Numbered from the stretch's first letter, positions 20,385 to 31,545 are shown. The stretch: DNA of 64,000 bases from Stappia sp. WLB 29 (GCF_023507705.1 NZ_JALBGD010000003.1:407230-471229), one strand, 5' to 3'. Notes: generated by a model not told the origin, from the sequence alone. Made by a program: numbers and translations.

Positions 20385-20504
20385 CGGGCGGTGTGCTTTC
20401 CCCGCCGACTTGCCAAATATCGTCGCCCTCTTCAAAGCCGGACCGGGACGCCAGCTCGACACCATGAGGTGATGACGTTCATGGCAGGGAAGGGGGAAAA
20501 GCCC

Positions 20505-21530
20505 TCAGGACGCCAGCAGCGCATCCAGCAGGTCGGCGTAGATCGCCTCGACGCGCGCGGCGGCCTGCGCGCCCATGCGGTGGAAATAGGCAAGGCCGGG
20601 GGCGGCGTTGACCTCCAGCACCACCGGCGGCGCGCCGGGCTCGGCGAGCAGGTCGACGCCGGCAAAGCGCAAGCCGAGCGCAGCAGCGGCGCGGATCGCG
20701 GCATCGATGGCGGCGGGAGCGAGCGTGTCGGTGATGTCGCTGGCGCTGCCGCCGGTCGACAGGTTGGCATTGGCCAGCAGGGCGATGGCCGCGCCTTTTT
20801 CCGCGATGCTGTCCGGCGTGAAGCCCGAGGCGGCGAGCTCGCTGAGGATGCGGGGATCGTCGGCGGCGATCCGCGCGCCCTTGCCGTCGCTGGCGAATTC
20901 CGCCAGCCGGGCGGCGATCAGCGCGGAAAGCGGGCTGGCGCCGTCGCCGGTGACCGAAAGCGGACGGCGCGCGAAGGCGGCCTTGATCTCGCCGTCGAGC
21001 ACGACGACCCGCAGGTCCTCGCCGGCGACCGCCTGCTGCACCAGCACCCGGTCGTGCAGCGCCAGCAGCGCATCGAGGGCAAGGTCGAGGCCGGCGGCGT
21101 CGCCGACACGGGTCACCCCGTCGCCTTCAGAGCCCTCGTTCGGCTTGGCGAAGAGGGGGTAGCCGACCTCCTCGGCGAAGGCATGCGCGGTCGCGCGGTC
21201 CGGCAGGCGCGCGGCGACGGACGGGTTCTTGAGGGAAAGCTGGACGGTGCGGCGCGGCCCGTGCAGCAGCACGCCGCGCGGGGTCGCGAGCCCGGCGGCC
21301 GCCAGGAAGCGGGCGGCGTAGTCCTTGTCGCGGGCAAGGGCGGCAGCGCCCGCCCGGTTGATGTCGAAATGGGTACCCTTGAAGAAATGCCGGCGGCCAA
21401 CCGCATCGATCACCGCCCCGGCATAGCCGTAGAGCGGTTCGGTCTCGATGCGCGCGCCGCGTTGTGCGGCGAGGCGCTCGAGGATCTCGACAAAGACGGG
21501 CCGTCGCACGGTCGCCTGGGCTGTGCTCAC
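20505..21530 (-). CDS. ATP-grasp domain protein of unknown substrate
   Basis: A 341-residue ATP-grasp ligase related to the ATP-grasp module of cyanophycin synthetase and D-Ala-D-Ala ligases. INRAGAAALARDKDYAARF (about 58-76) resembles the segment before the ATP-grasp fold in cyanophycin synthetases; YPLFAKPNEGSEGDGV is the nucleotide-binding Lys/Gly loop; VDLLAEPGAPPVVLEVNAAPGL carries the acidic Mg2+ ligands Glu and Asn. It probably joins an acyl phosphate to an amine or amino acid, but no substrate can be named. The start is GTG at 21530. It follows lolA with a 36-base gap. Confidence 0.78.
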   Translation of the reverse strand: MSTAQATVRRPVFVEILERLAAQRGARIETEPLYGYAGAVIDAVGRRHFFKGTHFDINRAGAAALARDKDYAARFLAAAGLATPRGVLLHGPRRTVQLSLKNPSVAARLPDRATAHAFAEEVGYPLFAKPNEGSEGDGVTRVGDAAGLDLALDALLALHDRVLVQQAVAGEDLRVVVLDGEIKAAFARRPLSVTGDGASPLSALIAARLAEFASDGKGARIAADDPRILSELAASGFTPDSIAEKGAAIALLANANLSTGGSASDITDTLAPAAIDAAIRAAAALGLRFAGVDLLAEPGAPPVVLEVNAAPGLAYFHRMGAQAAARVEAIYADLLDALLAS

Positions 21531-21566
21531 GCGAAATGCGCCTGTGGAAGAGCGTCGGCCGGGCGG

Positions 21567-22211
21567 TCAGTTGCCGCGGCGCTGCATCGTGTTGGCGTTG
21601 TAGTCGATGTTGAAGAGCTTCGGATCGGTCGGCCCGTTCACCGAGGTGTTGTAGATCGCCACCGAGGTGTCGTAGCCCTGCGCGTCCGTCACCGTCCACT
21701 GCTTCAACTCGGTGGTGGCGGCGTCGAAGATCAGCGTCAGCTTGCCGGTGCCGAAGGTGGAATTGTCGGCCAGCACCACGGTGACCAGATCCGGCTCGAC
21801 CGAGACGCTGGCGACTTCCGCGTCCGCTTCCAGATTGATCCGGTCGGCCAGCAGGAAGCGCAGCGGCGTCTCGTTCAGCGGCCAGATGTCCTGGGTGGCG
21901 AGCTTGCGGTCCTTGACCGAGACCGACTTGCCGTCGGCGACGATGTCCACCTTGGAGGGCGGGTTGTAATAGAAGCGGATCTTGCCCGGTCGGGCGAGAT
22001 AGAACTTGCCTTCCGCCCGCTCGCCGTTGGGGCCGAACTGGATGAAGTCGCCATGCATGGTCTTCACCGAGTTGAAGTAGGAGTTCACCTCGGCGAGCTT
22101 GGTCTTCTGGTCCGAGCTCAGCGTGGCGGCACCGGCGGGTGCGAGGCCGGAAAGGGCAAGGGCCGCGCTGGCAGCAAGGGCAAGCAGCGTGCGGCGGGCG
22201 ATGCTGGTCAT
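21567..22211 (-). CDS. lolA: Outer-membrane lipoprotein carrier LolA
   Basis: A 214-residue periplasmic protein with a signal peptide (about 1-28, LAPAGAATLS) and the LolA fold that shuttles lipoproteins from LolCDE to the outer membrane. MHGDFIQFGPNGERAEGKFYLARPGKIRFYY splits into the conserved QxxPxG and FxxxRPGxxRF segments. The start at 22211 (MTSIARRT) gives a sound signal peptide. It lies 135 bases downstream of ftsK, a common arrangement in this order. Confidence 0.9.
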   Translation of the reverse strand: MTSIARRTLLALAASAALALSGLAPAGAATLSSDQKTKLAEVNSYFNSVKTMHGDFIQFGPNGERAEGKFYLARPGKIRFYYNPPSKVDIVADGKSVSVKDRKLATQDIWPLNETPLRFLLADRINLEADAEVASVSVEPDLVTVVLADNSTFGTGKLTLIFDAATTELKQWTVTDAQGYDTSVAIYNTSVNGPTDPKLFNIDYNANTMQRRGN

Positions 22212-22345
22212 CGAAACGGCTCCGTCGGCTCGGTCGGGTATGCGGCTCACCGGACGAGCGCGCCGCATACCGTCAATTGTCAGGATGCGCTAACAGGCAG
22301 CTGTGGCAAAGTTGCGACGGGCCGCGGGCTGCGTGCTTTGCGCCG

Positions 22346-25174
22346 TCAATAGTCGTCCTCGACCCCGTTCTGGACCAGGATTTCGCGCTTGCCGGCATGG
22401 TTGGCCGCGCCCACCAGCCCCTCGCGCTCCATCCGCTCGATGATCGAGGCGGCGCGGTTGTAGCCGATCGACAGGCGCCGCTGGATGTAGGAGGTCGAGG
22501 CCTTCTTGTCGCGCAGCACCACGGCGACCGCCTTGTCGTACAGGTCGTTGCCGTCGTCGTCGCCGCTGCCGCCACCGCCGGCCAGCGCGTCGTAGGGGCT
22601 GTCGCCGCCCTCGTCCTCTTCCGTCACCGCCTCGAGATATTGCGGCGTCCCCTGGCGCTTCAGGTGGTTGACGATGTCCTCGACCTCCTCGTCGGAGACG
22701 AAGGGGCCGTGGACGCGCTGGATGCGGCCGCCGCCGGCCATGTAGAGCATGTCGCCCTGGCCGAGCAGCTGTTCCGCGCCCTGCTCGCCGAGAATGGTGC
22801 GGCTGTCGATCTTCGACGTCACCTGGAAGGAGATGCGGGTCGGGAAGTTGGCCTTGATCGTGCCGGTGATGACGTCCACCGACGGGCGCTGGGTCGCCAT
22901 GATCAGGTGGATGCCGGCGGCACGGGCCATCTGCGCCAGGCGCTGGATCGCGCCCTCGATGTCCTTGCCGGCGACCATCATCAGGTCGGCCATCTCGTCG
23001 ACGATGACGACGATATAGGGCATCGTCTCCAGCGGCAGTTCCTCGTTCTCGAAGATCGGCTCGCCGGTGTTGCGGTCGAATCCGGTCTGCACCGTGCGAT
23101 TGAAGACCTCGCCCTTTTCCAGCGCCTGGGCGACGCGGGTGTTGTAGCCGTCGATGTTGCGCACGCCCATTTTCGACATCTTCTTGTAGCGCTCCTCCAT
23201 CTCGCGGACGGTCCACTTGAGCGCGACGACGGCCTTCTTCGGGTCGGTGACGACCGGCGTCAGGAGATGCGGGATGCCGTCGTAGATCGACAGTTCGAGC
23301 ATCTTGGGATCGATCATGATCAGCTTGCACTGCTCCGGCTCCAGCCGGTAGAGCAGCGACAGGATCATGGTGTTGATGGCAACCGACTTGCCCGAGCCGG
23401 TGGTGCCGGCGACGAGCAGGTGCGGCATGCGGGCAAGGTCGGCGATCACCGGCTCGCCGCCGATGGTCTTGCCCAGCGTCAAGGCCAGCTTGGCCTTGGT
23501 CTTCTCGTAGTCGCTAGCGGCCAGCAGTTCGCGCAGGAACACCATCTCGCGGCGCTGGTTGGGCAGCTCGATGCCGATGGCGTTCTTGCCCGGGATCACC
23601 GCGACGCGGGCCGAAATGGCGCTCATCGAGCGGGCAATGTCGTCGGCAAGGCCGATGACGCGGCTCGACTTGATGCCGGGCGCCGGCTCCAGCTCGTAGA
23701 GGGTGACGACCGGACCGGGACGGACCTCGATGATCTCGCCGCGCACGCCGAAATCTTCCAGCACGCCCTCCAGGATGCGGGCATTCTGCTCCAGCGCATC
23801 GGTGTTGACGGCGGTCTGCTTGCCGGCCGCCTTCGGCTCGGACAGGAGATGCAGCGGCGGCAGCTCGTAGACGGACGGATTGCGCAGGAAGGAGGGCTGC
23901 GCCTCCTCGGTGGCGCGGCGTCCGGGCTTGGGCCGGCCGGCCGGCGGCACGACCCGGCTCGGCAGCTGCGCGGCCGGGCCGCGGCTCGCCGGTCCCGCAA
24001 TGGCGCGCGGCAGCGGCGTCGACAGCTCGTCGAGCGGGCCGTCGTCGTCGAGATCCGGCAGGTCGTCGATTGTGGCGCCGGTTTCGCCCGCATAGGCGTC
24101 GTCGGCCTCGCCGGCTTCCTCGTCATAGTCCTCGCCATAGGCGTCGGCAAACGCCGGCTCGGCCGGGGCGGAGGTGTCGTAGAACGCGTCGAGGCCGTCG
24201 TCTTCCCTGGGCAGCAGCTTGCTGGCAAGGCGGCGGCGCAGGGCGGAGAAGCCGCCGCGGCGGCCGACCGGATCCTCGTCCTCGTGTTCCACCGGCTCTT
24301 GCGCGCGGGCACCGCGCCCCTCGACCCAGTCCTCGCCCTCCTCGTCGATGAAGGCATCGTCGTAAGGATCGGAGGCGCGGCGCGGGGCGGCGCGGCGGCC
24401 GAGCAGGCGGCGGGCATTGGCGCGCGCCAGCAGGCCCCAATGGGCGACGGCGCCTCTCAGCGCGCCGAAGCGGCTCTCGCCGGCATCCTCGTCGTCGTCG
24501 TCCTCGTCGAAATCCGGCACCGCGCCGACGGACCGGGCATGGTGCGAGGGCTCGGGCAAGGGAGCCCGCACGGGTTCCGGATCGCGGCCGAGCCAGCCGG
24601 CGGCGCGCAGCATGCAGATCACGGCCGGAACGCCGAGGCCGAGCATGCCGACGATCATCGCCATGCCGTCGGTGAGATCGCCGGTCAGCAGCGCCGGCAG
24701 GCGGTGGACGAAATCGCCGAGGAAGCCTCCAAGGCCGGTGGGCAGCGGCCAGCCGGAAGGAACAGGAAGGGCGGCGAGCGCGCCGGCGGCAAGCAGGGTG
24801 CCGATGCCCCAGAAGACGATGCGGCGGGTGGCGATGCGGGGGGCGCGGGCCGCGACCAGCCGCCAGCCCCACAGGACCACGGGGATGAGGAACACGGCCG
24901 AGGCAAGGCCGATCGCCTGCATGAACATGTCGGCGATGATCGCGCCGGGCTGGCCGAGCGCGTTGCGCACCGGCGCGGAAGTTGCGTGGCTGAGGCTCGG
25001 ATCGCCCGTCGACCAGGTGGCGAGCGCGGCGGCGAGCGCGGCGCACAGCGCGATCAGCGACAGCCCGGCCGCGCCGATGATGTTACGCCTGAGGAAGCGC
25101 TTGAGCGGCGCTTCGGTGTCCTCGAGGCCGAGCGCTGCGGCCCGGCCGCTTCTCATCGGAGTGGCGCGACGCAT
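22346..25174 (-). CDS. ftsK: DNA translocase FtsK
   Basis: A 942-residue cell-division DNA pump that coordinates chromosome segregation with septation at dif. About four N-terminal membrane helices occupy residues 28-190, followed by a long acidic, low-complexity linker (about 215-430). The motor domain has Walker A GTTGSGKS near residues 590-597 and Walker [14 protein letters not shown]. The C-terminal winged-helix gamma domain (about 870-942, [22 protein letters not shown]) reads KOPS sites. The linker is richer in Asp and Glu than its neighbours. It starts four bases after the aminotransferase stop. Confidence 0.96.
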   Translation of the reverse strand: MRRATPMRSGRAAALGLEDTEAPLKRFLRRNIIGAAGLSLIALCAALAAALATWSTGDPSLSHATSAPVRNALGQPGAIIADMFMQAIGLASAVFLIPVVLWGWRLVAARAPRIATRRIVFWGIGTLLAAGALAALPVPSGWPLPTGLGGFLGDFVHRLPALLTGDLTDGMAMIVGMLGLGVPAVICMLRAAGWLGRDPEPVRAPLPEPSHHARSVGAVPDFDEDDDDEDAGESRFGALRGAVAHWGLLARANARRLLGRRAAPRRASDPYDDAFIDEEGEDWVEGRGARAQEPVEHEDEDPVGRRGGFSALRRRLASKLLPREDDGLDAFYDTSAPAEPAFADAYGEDYDEEAGEADDAYAGETGATIDDLPDLDDDGPLDELSTPLPRAIAGPASRGPAAQLPSRVVPPAGRPKPGRRATEEAQPSFLRNPSVYELPPLHLLSEPKAAGKQTAVNTDALEQNARILEGVLEDFGVRGEIIEVRPGPVVTLYELEPAPGIKSSRVIGLADDIARSMSAISARVAVIPGKNAIGIELPNQRREMVFLRELLAASDYEKTKAKLALTLGKTIGGEPVIADLARMPHLLVAGTTGSGKSVAINTMILSLLYRLEPEQCKLIMIDPKMLELSIYDGIPHLLTPVVTDPKKAVVALKWTVREMEERYKKMSKMGVRNIDGYNTRVAQALEKGEVFNRTVQTGFDRNTGEPIFENEELPLETMPYIVVIVDEMADLMMVAGKDIEGAIQRLAQMARAAGIHLIMATQRPSVDVITGTIKANFPTRISFQVTSKIDSRTILGEQGAEQLLGQGDMLYMAGGGRIQRVHGPFVSDEEVEDIVNHLKRQGTPQYLEAVTEEDEGGDSPYDALAGGGGSGDDDGNDLYDKAVAVVLRDKKASTSYIQRRLSIGYNRAASIIERMEREGLVGAANHAGKREILVQNGVEDDY

Positions 25175-25177
25175 CCT

Positions 25178-26410
25178 CTAGTCCCCCAGTACCGCAACCA
25201 CGCGGGACAGCGCCCGCTCGATGGTCGTCTCGTCGTCGACGAGGGCAATGCGGATATAGTCCACACCCGGATTGCCCGAGGCCCCGTCCATCGCCAGGTA
25301 GGCACCCGGCAGCACCTTGACGCCGGCCTCGGCCCACAACCGCCGGGTGACCGTGACGCCGCTACCCCAGCGGGCGACGTCGAGCCACAGGAAGAAGCCG
25401 GCCTGCGGCACGACCGGGCCGAACAACGGCGCCAGCAGGCGCTGCGCCACGCCGTATTTCGCGTTGTAGAGCCGCCGGTTTTCGGCGACATGCGCCTCGT
25501 CCGCGAAGGCGGCGGCGGCCACCGCCTGCAGCGGCATGGAGACCTGCGGCGCGGCGAGCCCGCGGAAGCGCGCCCAGGCTTCCAGGAAGTCCGGATCGCC
25601 GGCCGCGAACCCGACGCGCAGGCCGGCAAGGTTCGAGCGCTTGGACAGCGAGTTGATGCCGACCACGTTGGCGAAGCCCTCGCCCATGGCATGGGCGGCC
25701 TCCAGCACGCCGGCGGGCGGCGTGTCGCGGTAGATCTCCGAGTAGCACTCGTCGGCGACCACCAGGAAGCGGTGGCGGCGGGCCAGCGCGATCACCCGCT
25801 GCCAGGTGGCGAGATCGGCGGCGACGCCCTGCGGGTTGGCCGGCGAGGCATAGTAGAAGGCGATGGTGCGGTCGAGCAGCTCGGGCGCCAGCGCATCGAG
25901 ATCGGGCAGGAAGCCCGTTTCGGCGCGCGCATCGAGCGCGACCAGCTCGGCGCCGGCCACATGGGCGGCGGCGGCATAGGTCTGGTAGAACGGATTGGGC
26001 ATCAGCACGGCCGGCCGGGCGCCCGTCTTGGCGAGAGTGTCCTTCGCGAGATAATCGCGGGCGCCGAGCGCGGCGAAGGTCAGTCCCTCGCGCGAGCCGT
26101 TCAGCGGCAGGATGCCGCGGGCAACGTCCAGCGTGCCGCCGAGGCCGTAGCGGCGGTCGAGCCAGGCTGTCACCGATTCGCGGAAGGCATCGGTGCCGCG
26201 AATATTGGGATAGCGGCTGAAATCGCCGATGGATCCGGCCAGGACCGGGGCGACGAAGCCGGGCACGGCATGGCGCGGCTCGCCGATGGTCATCACGACC
26301 GGGTCCATGCCCGGTGTAAGGTCGGCAATCAGCGCGGCCAGCCGCTCGAACGGATTCGAGGAGGGCAGGGAAGCGGACCTTGCGGCCTGGGGGGCGGCGT
26401 CAGAAGACAT
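25178..26410 (-). CDS. Class I/II aminotransferase (probable N-succinyldiaminopimelate aminotransferase)
   Basis: A 410-residue fold-type I PLP enzyme. The PLP lysine lies in INSLSKRSNLAGLRVGF, with YASPANPQG and VVADECYSEIY as cofactor-contacting motifs. IGEPRHAVPGFV and NGSREGLTF resemble DapC-type aminotransferases of lysine and diaminopimelate synthesis, but other amino-acid substrates are possible. The ATG at 26410 is chosen; an ATG six codons upstream (MNGSSR) is an alternative. It is immediately upstream of ftsK and probably co-transcribed. Confidence 0.85.
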   Translation of the reverse strand: MSSDAAPQAARSASLPSSNPFERLAALIADLTPGMDPVVMTIGEPRHAVPGFVAPVLAGSIGDFSRYPNIRGTDAFRESVTAWLDRRYGLGGTLDVARGILPLNGSREGLTFAALGARDYLAKDTLAKTGARPAVLMPNPFYQTYAAAAHVAGAELVALDARAETGFLPDLDALAPELLDRTIAFYYASPANPQGVAADLATWQRVIALARRHRFLVVADECYSEIYRDTPPAGVLEAAHAMGEGFANVVGINSLSKRSNLAGLRVGFAAGDPDFLEAWARFRGLAAPQVSMPLQAVAAAAFADEAHVAENRRLYNAKYGVAQRLLAPLFGPVVPQAGFFLWLDVARWGSGVTVTRRLWAEAGVKVLPGAYLAMDGASGNPGVDYIRIALVDDETTIERALSRVVAVLGD

Positions 26411-26621
26411 TCGGCTCGAACCATTCACCGGGTCCCGCCAGCCCTGCGGCGGACCTCCCGGCCTGTTGACGTCAGGCCGACCGTGCCGGCGCCCGGACGG
26501 GGCGACGGACGGAAGACCGGCTGCAGCGCCAAGCCTATTCGCCGATGGTAAATCCCTCATTAACCAAGCCGCGATCAGCCGTCCTGCCGGCGGACGGTGC
26601 GGTTGGCCGAGAGCGAGGGCG

Positions 26622-26867
26622 TCAGAAATCGCAGGCCAGGCCCTTGATCTCCCAGTCCTCGTAGCGGGTCGGCTCCAGCCCGCCGCGCCCGTCGATCTCG
26701 CGCGGCAGGGCTTCGGCCTTCGCGTCGATCTCGCGGCGGCGCGCCTCGGCTTCCAGCAGCGCCCGCTGGGCAGCCGGGGGCAGGTCCTCGAAGCGGCGCT
26801 GCGGGGCGGCGTCTTCGGTCGCGGTGCCTTCGGCGGCGGTCATGGCGGTGTCTTCGGTCTCGGTCAT
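26622..26867 (-). CDS. DUF1674 protein, SdhAF4-like succinate dehydrogenase assembly factor
   Basis: An 81-residue acidic protein ending in the DUF1674 signature LPREIDGRGGLEPTRYEDWE and KGLACDF. The eukaryotic family member SDHAF4 binds flavinylated SdhA and supports succinate dehydrogenase assembly; a similar role in bacteria is inferred from homology. The start at 26867 (MTETEDTAM) is the first ATG after a plausible leader; the frame continues upstream without support. It is divergent from htpX, 149 bases away. Confidence 0.85.
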   Translation of the reverse strand: MTETEDTAMTAAEGTATEDAAPQRRFEDLPPAAQRALLEAEARRREIDAKAEALPREIDGRGGLEPTRYEDWEIKGLACDF

Positions 26868-27016
26868 TGTCGTCGTGCTCCGGTCCGGGTCGGCCTTTCG
26901 GCCGCCGTCCTGCGGTGGGCTCGCGTTGCTCTCTTGCAGAAAATCGCGCTGCCGCCAACATATAGGATCAAAGATGCAACTGTCGCTATAGCGGCCCCAC
27001 GACACAGGCAGGTGAG

Positions 27017-28036
27017 ATGAACTATTTCCGCACCGCACTTCTGCTCGCCGCGATGACGGCGCTGTTCATGGGCGTCGGCTTTCTGATCGGCGGCGAGGGC
27101 GGCATGATGATCGCGCTCGCCGTTGCCGCGGCGATGAACCTGTTCAGCTACTGGAACTCCGACAAGATGGTGCTGCGCATGCACCATGCGGTGGAGGCCA
27201 ACGAGAGCCAGGCGCCGGAGCTGTTCCACATGGTGCGGCAGCTCGCCGAGCGGGCCGACCTGCCGATGCCGAAGGTCTATCTCATCAACAATCCGCAGCC
27301 GAACGCCTTCGCCACGGGCCGAAATCCGCAGAATGCGGCCGTCGCCGCCACCACCGGGCTGCTGGAAAGCCTGACCATGGAAGAGATCGCCGGCGTGATG
27401 GCGCACGAGCTTGCCCATGTGAAGAACCGCGACACGCTGATCATGACCATGACGGCGACAATTGCCGGCGCGATCTCGATGCTCGCCAATTTCGCCTTCT
27501 TCTTCGGCGGCAACCGGGAGAACAACAACCCGCTCGGCTTCATCGGCGTGCTGATCGCGATGATCGTCGCCCCGCTCGCGGCGATGCTGGTGCAGATGGC
27601 GATCAGCCGCACGCGCGAATATGCCGCCGACCGCATGGGCGCGGAGATCTGCGGCAATCCGATCTGGCTCGCTTCCGCTCTGGCGAAGATCGCCGGCGGC
27701 GCGGCGCGGGTCCACAATCCGGACGCGGAGCGCAATCCGGCGACCGCCCATATGTTCATCATCAACCCGCTGTCGGGCGAGCGGATGGACAATCTGTTCT
27801 CCACCCATCCCAACACCGACAACCGCATCCGCGCGCTTCAGGAACTGGCCGGATCGATGGGCGGCGGCGGTTATTCGCGCGGCGGGGCCGCCTATGCGTC
27901 CACCGGGCCGCGCGATCGCGGCCCGGTCAACGAGGGTCCGGTGCGCAGCGATCCTCCGGGCCCCTGGGGGCGTTCGCGCCGCCGCAACGACGGCGGCACC
28001 GGGGGCGGTTCCGGCCGGCGCGGCCCCTGGGGCTGA
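27017..28036 (+). CDS. htpX: Membrane zinc metalloprotease HtpX
   Basis: A 339-residue inner-membrane M48 protease that degrades misfolded membrane proteins. Two N-terminal helices (about 5-50) precede the cytoplasmic catalytic site HELAH (130-134), with the third zinc ligand in [12 protein letters not shown]; two more hydrophobic segments (about 147-195) lie between. The C-terminus is a Gly/Arg/Pro-rich low-complexity tail from about residue 280, longer than in E. coli. The start at 27017 follows CAGGTGAG. Confidence 0.95.
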   Translation: MNYFRTALLLAAMTALFMGVGFLIGGEGGMMIALAVAAAMNLFSYWNSDKMVLRMHHAVEANESQAPELFHMVRQLAERADLPMPKVYLINNPQPNAFATGRNPQNAAVAATTGLLESLTMEEIAGVMAHELAHVKNRDTLIMTMTATIAGAISMLANFAFFFGGNRENNNPLGFIGVLIAMIVAPLAAMLVQMAISRTREYAADRMGAEICGNPIWLASALAKIAGGAARVHNPDAERNPATAHMFIINPLSGERMDNLFSTHPNTDNRIRALQELAGSMGGGGYSRGGAAYASTGPRDRGPVNEGPVRSDPPGPWGRSRRRNDGGTGGGSGRRGPWG

Positions 28037-28181
28037 CGGCGGTCGACCGGACCGGATTCCGGCCATGCTGCTTTAGGGGTTGTGATTCCCTGCCGTTTGC
28101 GGGCATACCGCCTATCCTTCTTTTGATGCGGCGGTGCCGTGCGCTTCGCGCGCTGCCCGCCCCGTGAGGCGATCCGAGCCG

Positions 28182-29588
28182 GTGAGCGACAAGACCGACA
28201 ACGGCGACCGCAGCGCCCGACCCCGCAAGGGGCAGGGGGGCAACCCCGTGCGCACCCGCTATCAGCCGGACCATTCGACGGTGGGCCTGGCGGCGCGCCG
28301 CGTTGCGGTGGAAATCCTCGGCCGTGTCGTGACCGGTCGCCGGCCGCTCGACGACGAGCTGAAGGAGAGCGGCGGCCATCCCGGCTTTGCCGCGCTAATC
28401 GCCCGCGACCGGGCCCTGGTGCGCGCAATGCTCGGCACGGCGCTGCGCCGGCGCGGGCAGATCTCGGCCATCGTCGACCGGCTGCTGGAGCGCCCGGTGC
28501 CGGAAAAGACCGGCTTCGTCCTCGACATTCTGCATATCGCGGCCGCGCAGGTTCTGTTCATGGAGGTGCCGGACCGGGCGGCGGTGGCCATCGCCGTGGC
28601 GTTGGCCGATGCGGACAACCGCTCGCGGCGCTACAAGGGCCTGGTCAATGCGGTGCTGCGGCGAATGGTGGCCGAACGCGAGGAGCTGCTCGCCGCCACG
28701 GCACAGCCCTGGCGCAACACGCCGGTCTGGCTGTTCGCCGGCTGGCAGAAGGCCTATGGCGAGGAAACGGCGCTCGCCCTTGCCGAGATGCACCTGCTGG
28801 AACCGAATCTCGATCTCACCGTGAAGGCCGACCCGCAGGGATGGGCCGAGCGCCTCGGCGGCACGGCCATCGGCGGCAACACGGTGCGGCTCACCCGACC
28901 GGGCGGGCGCATCGAGGCGCTGGAGGGATACGACGCCGGAACCTGGTGGGTGCAGGACGCGGCCGCCGCGATCCCGGCGCGGCTGCTCGGCGATGTCGCC
29001 GGATTGAGCGTTGCCGACCTGTGCGCGGCGCCCGGCGGCAAGACCGCGCAATTGGCGGCGGCCGGCGGCCATGTCACCGCCGTCGACATTTCCGCCCGCC
29101 GGCTGGAGCGGCTCTCGCAGAACCTTGCAAGGCTGGGCTTGAGCGCCGAGGTGGTGGCCGCCGACCTTGCCAACTACGAACCCGCCGCGCCGTTCGACGC
29201 CATCCTGCTGGACGCGCCGTGTTCGGCGACCGGCACGATCCGCCGCCATCCGGAAGTGGCCTGGAACCGTCGGGCGGAGGATGTGGCGAGCCTTGCCGCC
29301 GCCCAGGCGCTGCTGCTGGAGCGCGTGAGCGGGTGGCTCAAGCCGGGCGGATGCCTCGTCTATTGCACCTGCTCGCTGGAGCCGGCGGAGGGCGAGCAGG
29401 TGATCGCCCGGTTCCTTGCCGCCACCCCCGGTTTCGCGCGCCTGCCCATCGCGGAGGCGGAGACGGGCTTTGCGGGTCTGGTGACGGCGGACGGCGACCT
29501 GCGGACCCTGCCGGTGTCGCTGCCGCGCGAGCCGCGCCAGGACGGCGGCATGGACGGCTTCTTCGCCGCCCGTCTCGTCCGTCGCTGA
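28182..29588 (+). CDS. rsmB: 16S rRNA (cytosine-C5)-methyltransferase RsmB family
   Basis: A 468-residue protein with an N-terminal NusB-like RNA-binding domain (about 28-165) and a C-terminal SAM-dependent RsmB/NOP methyltransferase domain. DLCAAPGGKTAQLAA is the SAM loop, LLDAPCSATGTIRRHP is motif IV and YCTCSLEPAEGEQV holds the second catalytic Cys. Family members methylate C967 of 16S rRNA. The start is taken as GTG at 28182 (SDKTDNGD); an in-frame GTG at 28134 would add 16 residues and cannot be excluded. Confidence 0.9.
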   Translation: MSDKTDNGDRSARPRKGQGGNPVRTRYQPDHSTVGLAARRVAVEILGRVVTGRRPLDDELKESGGHPGFAALIARDRALVRAMLGTALRRRGQISAIVDRLLERPVPEKTGFVLDILHIAAAQVLFMEVPDRAAVAIAVALADADNRSRRYKGLVNAVLRRMVAEREELLAATAQPWRNTPVWLFAGWQKAYGEETALALAEMHLLEPNLDLTVKADPQGWAERLGGTAIGGNTVRLTRPGGRIEALEGYDAGTWWVQDAAAAIPARLLGDVAGLSVADLCAAPGGKTAQLAAAGGHVTAVDISARRLERLSQNLARLGLSAEVVAADLANYEPAAPFDAILLDAPCSATGTIRRHPEVAWNRRAEDVASLAAAQALLLERVSGWLKPGGCLVYCTCSLEPAEGEQVIARFLAATPGFARLPIAEAETGFAGLVTADGDLRTLPVSLPREPRQDGGMDGFFAARLVRR

Positions 29589-29750
29589 TCCGCCCTCAAG
29601 ACGCCTTGCATCCGCTGTGAAACCCTCGAATCGTGCTGAAATGGGTAACGGATCGCTAACCCTGTTGCCGGAAACTGAAGTTTGCAGGCGAAGTGGATTC
29701 GCGAAAGGGCTCGGCACGACGGCAGCGCGGCTGGAGGGAAGGTGGCACAG

Positions 29751-31499
29751 GTGACGCTAATGTCGGTGACCGAACGGGCACGGGTGTGGCGTCTCCTCAC
29801 GCAGGCCGCCTGGCAGTCCCTGCTCAGATGGATGCATGGCGGGCCGCTGTTCCGCTGGCGGCTGTTTTCCGGCACGCCCGCACGCCTGATCATCGCCCCG
29901 CAGGACCTGCGCACCGCCGACGGCACCAATGCCGCCGACATCTATGCCGGGCGCTTCCTGTTCGCCGGCCAACTGGTCGAGACATCCGGCCAATCCCCGT
30001 TCGAGGTGCACGCGCCGTCCGCCGACTGGGCCCGCGCCCTGCACGGCTTCGGCTGGCTCCGCCACCTCAAGGCGGCCGAGACCGTGGTCGCGCGGCAGAA
30101 TGCGCGGGCGCTGGTCGACGACTGGATCAGAAGCTGCGGCTACTGGCAGGACACGGCCTGGGAGCAGCAGGTGGTGGCGCGCCGGGTGCTGGCCTGGCTG
30201 TCGCAATCGCCGCTGATCCTGGAGGGTTGCGACCGCGAGTTCTATCGCCGCTTCCTGCGCTCGCTCGCCCGGCAGGTCCGCTACCTGCGCCGCACCATGA
30301 ACGAGACGCCGGACGGGGTGCCGCGCCTGCAGGCGGCCATGGCCGTTGCCGCGGCCACCGTCTCCATGTCGGGGCAGGGGCGCTTCGTGCGCCAGAGCCT
30401 GCGCCGGCTGGACCAGGAACTCGCTCGCCAGGTCCTTGCCGATGGTGGCCACATCTCGCGCAATCCGGCCGCACTGCTGGATATCCTCGTCGACCTGTTG
30501 CCGGTGCGCCAGGCGCTGACCGTGCAGGGCATGCCGGCCTCGCCGATGGTGATGCAGGCAATCGACCGGATGATGCCGATGGTCCGCTTTTTCCGCCACG
30601 GCGACGGCACCTTCGCGCATTTCAACGGCATGGGCGCGACACCGGTCGACCTCGTCGCGACGATCCTTGCCTATGACGATGCGCGCGGCGGTCCGCCGGG
30701 CAATGCGCCGCATTCGGGCTACCAGCGCGTCGCCTGCGGCGACACCCTGCTGCTGATGGATACCGGCGTGCCGCCGGAGCCGGCGCTGAGCCTGACCGCC
30801 CATGCCGGGTGCCTGTCCTTCGAGATGTCGTCGCGGCGCACGCGCATCGTCGTCAATTGCGGCGTCTCGAACAGCGAGCGCGGCGCCTGGCGCTCGGTCT
30901 CGCGGGCAACGGCCGCCCATTCCACCGCGACGATCGACGACACCTCGTCCGCGCGCTTCCTGTCGGAAGCGCGTTTCGGCGGCTGGCTCGGCGCGCCGAT
31001 CCTCACCGGGCCGACCAGCGTGCCGGTGGAGCGCGAGGAGGGTCCTTCCGGCGTGCGCATCGTCGCCAGCCACAACGGCTACCAGGACAACCTGCGCCTG
31101 ATCCACGAGCGCGACATTACCCTGTCGCAGGACGGCAGCGTGCTCGACGGCATCGACCGGTTCCGCCCGACCGCGCGCACCGGACGCGACCACGAATTCG
31201 CCATCCGCTTCCATCTGCACCCCTCGATCAAGGCGAGCTCGATCCGCTCGGGCACCGGCATCCTGCTGGTGGCGCCGGACGGCGAGGCGTGGGAGTTCAC
31301 CGCGCCGGGCTGCGAGATGGGCATCGAGGAATCCATTTATCTGTCCGACAGTTCCGGCCATCGGCGGTGCGAGCAGATCGTGCTCTACGGCCGGCTTGCC
31401 CATCGCCGCGAGGCGGCCTGGCAGTTCTGCCGCACGGCGGCGGGGCGGGCGACGCGGCGGCGCGTCAGCGACACGGCCAGCGGCGAGCTCGACCTTTAA
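29751..31499 (+). CDS. Heparinase II/III family protein
   Basis: A protein of about 582 residues with a C-terminal heparinase II/III beta-sandwich domain (roughly 330-560; [24 protein letters not shown] is split by conserved positions, then [16 protein letters not shown] with the family histidine) and an alpha/alpha-toroid-like N-terminal half. No signal peptide is obvious. Polysaccharide lyase activity is not shown for these alphaproteobacterial relatives. The start is uncertain: GTG 29742, GTG 29751 or ATG 29760, all after GGAGGGAAGG; 29751 has the best spacing. It is between rsmB and purH. Confidence 0.82.
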   Translation: MTLMSVTERARVWRLLTQAAWQSLLRWMHGGPLFRWRLFSGTPARLIIAPQDLRTADGTNAADIYAGRFLFAGQLVETSGQSPFEVHAPSADWARALHGFGWLRHLKAAETVVARQNARALVDDWIRSCGYWQDTAWEQQVVARRVLAWLSQSPLILEGCDREFYRRFLRSLARQVRYLRRTMNETPDGVPRLQAAMAVAAATVSMSGQGRFVRQSLRRLDQELARQVLADGGHISRNPAALLDILVDLLPVRQALTVQGMPASPMVMQAIDRMMPMVRFFRHGDGTFAHFNGMGATPVDLVATILAYDDARGGPPGNAPHSGYQRVACGDTLLLMDTGVPPEPALSLTAHAGCLSFEMSSRRTRIVVNCGVSNSERGAWRSVSRATAAHSTATIDDTSSARFLSEARFGGWLGAPILTGPTSVPVEREEGPSGVRIVASHNGYQDNLRLIHERDITLSQDGSVLDGIDRFRPTARTGRDHEFAIRFHLHPSIKASSIRSGTGILLVAPDGEAWEFTAPGCEMGIEESIYLSDSSGHRRCEQIVLYGRLAHRREAAWQFCRTAAGRATRRRVSDTASGELDL

Positions 31500-31515
31500 G
31501 GGCGTCCTGCTGTGG

Positions 31516-31545
31516 TGCGCAGCCTGTGCGTCTTGCGCATTTTTT
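31516..31545 (+). terminator. Likely terminator after the heparinase-family gene
   Basis: TGCGCA at 31516-31521 can pair with TGCGCA at 31534-31539, followed directly by six T. It starts 17 bases after the stop codon and is 95 bases before purH. The stem is short, so efficiency is uncertain. Confidence 0.5.

Noticed and set aside
20197..20472. Small open frame containing VTPAQAGVQYP, and similar frames at 41193 and 41789.
   Set aside because: They are translations of the palindromic repeat, with no ribosome site and no conservation beyond the repeat.
22139..26551. A 1470-codon plus-strand open frame.
   Set aside because: It lies antisense to lolA, ftsK and the aminotransferase, whose motifs are unmistakable; composition is that of a shadow frame.
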